Source of the DNA: Paracamarosporium sp. OC-R06-R3
Lineage: Eukaryota > Ascomycota > Dothideomycetes > Pleosporales > Didymosphaeriaceae
Length of the DNA stretch: 10,398 bases
Assembly (NCBI GenBank): GCA_019828545.1
Contig: JACVRA010000193.1
Location: 1,831-12,228 of the forward strand
Reading direction: 5' to 3'
Shown piece by piece: positions 8,746 through 10,398 of the stretch. The position numbers were made by a program, and so were the translations under genes. The notes under the pieces were generated by a model, which made no database searches, had not been told where the DNA came from, and worked only from the letters and a program-made list of their open reading frames with translations. Position 1 is the first letter of the stretch. Every line of letters begins with the position of its first letter.

Positions 8746-9069
8746 ATGGCTATATAATAATATTACTATAAGATTAAGATAAGTCTACTAGTAGTATACT
8801 TATAAATACTCTATAAATAGGATACTAAAGACCTCCTATTAATTAAAGCCTTTAGGTTTAAAATTACTAATTATTATATAAATTAGTTTACCTTTAGAAA
8901 AGCTATATAGGATTATACTAAGATAAAGAATTATAATTATTAATAACCTATAGACTTAAAATTAAACGTTAATGTCTACTTAATACTTAGCTAGATTAAT
9001 ATAATAGACGGTTTAGAACTAAAGTTAAATTAAGCCCTAGTAATCTTCTTAACCTAATTTAAAATTAGG
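8746..9069 (+). other. Untranslated leader of G2, no gene seen
   Basis: The stretch between the probable LTR end and gag has stops in all plus-strand frames and no recognisable protein. TGGC at 8747-8750 is where a tRNA primer-binding site would be expected (these start with TGG, complementary to the tRNA CCA end), but too few bases match any tRNA that I can recognise to claim it. Confidence 0.4.
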
Positions 9070-9093
9070 TAATAATAATAATAATAGTAGTAA
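9070..9093 (+). repeat. (TAA)n microsatellite
   Basis: A trinucleotide run, TAATAATAATAATAATAG followed by TAGTAA, just upstream of the recognisable start of gag. If translated it would lie at the very N-terminus of Gag as an Asn-rich or formerly acidic run. Confidence 0.8.
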
Positions 9094-9106
9094 TTAAGCT
9101 CCCTTT

Positions 9107-10258
9107 ATATATTAGATCTAATACGGATTAGACTTAGCTATAGCTCCTAGCCTAGTTAAGGCCTTATAGACTTAAATATAGCAGCTATAATTATAGCTTA
9201 AATAGCTATTAAGAAATAATTAGCCACTACTAATAATTAAGTCTCTACTAACTATATAGCAACAACTTAAGAGCTTATTTAGTATTAGATATCTATCTTA
9301 AACACTAGGATCGTTTGTACTAAAGCTGTTAGAATAAACCCTAACAATTAATTCCCTAATAAACGGCTTAGAGCCTACATTTCTATAGTAGAGAGCCTTA
9401 ATAATTAATTACCTAGAGATTAACGTTAACTACTATCTAAGTAAATATACCTATATAGCCTTAGTATAAAGATATACTACTAATACTACTTAAGAATATT
9501 TAGAGCTATAATATCTAACTACTTTAAAGTAAACTTAATTTATAGATACTATAGAGATAATATTATTACTATTATCCTACTTCCTATTTAGTAATAAGGC
9601 AGCTAAATATTAAACTACTTTTTAGTAACTAGAGATAAACTATAAGGAGACCTTTCTAGAGTTTAAAACTTAATTCTTTAGCATAGCTATATAAGGCAAC
9701 GTATATAAAAGCAAATGGTTACTATACTTATAAAAGAAAATTACGGCCTCCCTATAGACTCTAAATATAGGCTTTAAGTACACGTAGAATAACTTATTTA
9801 AAGCTATAGTAAGCTACCTTATAATATATAACTTAGAGTACTAAAATGTATTATTGCGTTCCGCTATTAAGTCTAAATTAGCTCTAACTTAAAATTTACA
9901 ATCTAGGCTAGCTAAACTAGTGTAATCCAAGGCTCCCATTTAGAACTACTATGTACTAATTAAGCAACTAAGTAAGCCACCTAATTGAGCCATATTAAGG
10001 CAGTCTAGTTAGCCACCTAGTCAGCAACCTAGCCAGAGATATAGTAGGCCACCTAAGGCAGCTTAATTGGCTACGCCTAATCGGCCTAGCCCTGATATAT
10101 GCCATAACTACAGCCAACTAGGCCATTGGGTACGCGACTACCCGAACCCACGTATACAAGAGATTAACCTAGAGTAGGATTCTAATTAGGACTATAAGGA
10201 TGCCAATAAGGATCTACTATCGGGAAATAAAGACGCCTAGAGAAGCCCTTTGCCTTAG
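9107..10258 (+). pseudogene. gag: Degraded gag of G2 (capsid and CCHC zinc knuckle)
   Basis: Plus strand, about 384 codons. It starts at or near ATA 9107, possibly once ATG, and ends at TAG 10256-10258 or the TAA just after. Order of parts: a Gln-rich segment near 9165-9230 (now many TAG and TAA codons), a Pro/Ser-rich linker, a helical capsid-like region (about 9420-9900, with NKAAKY, GNVYKSKWLL and LLRSAIKSKLAL), a Pro/Gln-rich linker, and a zinc knuckle at 10100-10141. The knuckle has CCHC spacing (C-x2-C-x4-H-x4-C), but the second and third Cys are now Tyr (TGC to TAC), reading CHNYSQLGHWVRDY. An Asp/Asn-rich tail follows. Gag would form the particle and bind element RNA. Stops make it a pseudogene; the start is uncertain. 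Confidence 0.8.
10246..10252 (+). promoter_or_regulatory. Candidate -1 ribosomal frameshift site, CCCTTTG
   Basis: In the gag frame the heptamer reads C CCT TTG, the X XXY YYZ arrangement of -1 slippery sites. It lies one codon before the in-frame TAG at 10256-10258. Pol (protease) lies in the -1 frame relative to gag. Mutation may have altered the original bases, and G is not the most favourable last base, so this is a candidate only. Confidence 0.4.
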
Positions 10259-10398
10259 GTATAAGTAAATACAACCTATCTACTATAGATTTATTAAAGT
10301 TGCTAGGAGGAGCTTATTTTTAGAGCCCTATAGTACTAAGCTTATAGGGCTATAAGATTAAATTAAATACCCTTATTAATATAGGTATATAGGGTTAT
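10246..10398 (+). pseudogene. pol: Degraded start of G2 pol: retropepsin-like protease, cut by the window end
   Basis: Plus strand, in the -1 frame relative to gag. It includes TIDLLKLLGGAYF, then SPIVLSL and GYKIKLNTLINIGI near the end. The last motif matches the retropepsin active site (LIDTGA), with the catalytic Asp now Asn (AAT, 10378-10380) and Thr-Gly-Ala now Ile-Gly-Ile. The enzyme would cut the Gag-Pol polyprotein. Three stops are present, all TAG, which could come from CAG, TGG or genuine codons. The rest of pol is outside the window. Confidence 0.7.

Larger units (their letters stand above)
8455..10398 (+). mobile_element. LTR retrotransposon G2, 5' part, running off the window
   Basis: A plus-strand element with a 5' LTR, an untranslated leader, gag with a zinc knuckle, and the beginning of pol (retropepsin). 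Gag and protease resemble fungal Ty3/gypsy elements, but reverse transcriptase and integrase lie beyond the window, so the superfamily is not proven. It is clearly less AT-rich than G1 and keeps some CA, TG and CG. It is arranged head to head with G1, whose gag region ends where the G2 LTR starts; insertion of G2 into G1 is the simplest reading. The left border is good to about 15 bases. Confidence 0.75.

Overview
The window looks like a gene-free, AT-rich block from a filamentous ascomycete (Pezizomycotina) genome. It consists almost entirely of nested transposable elements inactivated by what looks like repeat-induced point mutation (RIP). The most AT-rich stretches (about 1918-5145 and 7001-8450) keep C almost only as CT or CC and G almost only as AG or GG. 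CA, TG and CG have nearly vanished there, and TA is everywhere. Every coding region I can recognise is full of stops yet keeps its frame, and its catalytic acidic residues have become Asn or Lys through G-to-A changes. I see no host gene, no RNA gene, no CRISPR array and no intact transposon gene. The species cannot be named from the sequence.

Layout: (1) 1-62, AT-rich flank. (2) 65-1915, pogo/Fot1-type DNA transposon copy A, with 56-bp terminal inverted repeats, TA target duplication and a dead transposase on the minus strand. (3) 1918 to about 8454, a minus-strand Ty3/gypsy chromovirus (G1). Read from high to low coordinates it holds a Gag tail or linker, aspartic protease, reverse transcriptase, RNase H, integrase and chromodomain, then a probable 3' LTR. 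(4) 5148-6998, pogo copy B, the same length as copy A (1851 bp), inserted at a TA inside the G1 reverse transcriptase. (5) About 8455 to the window end, a second LTR retrotransposon (G2) on the plus strand: 5' LTR, leader, gag with a CCHC zinc knuckle, then the start of pol (protease), cut off by the window edge. G1 stops where the G2 LTR begins, so G2 probably landed in the gag region of G1.

The elements do not form a pathway; they record successive insertions. G1 is the most AT-rich, so presumably the oldest and most often mutated. G2 is intermediate, copy B is less mutated, and copy A is the best preserved. Copies A and B differ by transitions in both directions, so each was mutated independently after they separated. 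I found no sign of a new biological system. The points most worth checking are the indel-free decay of a whole pol frame, loss of all three catalytic Asp in both transposases, tandem 17-mers inside the transposon ends, and a well-placed candidate -1 frameshift site between gag and pol of G2.
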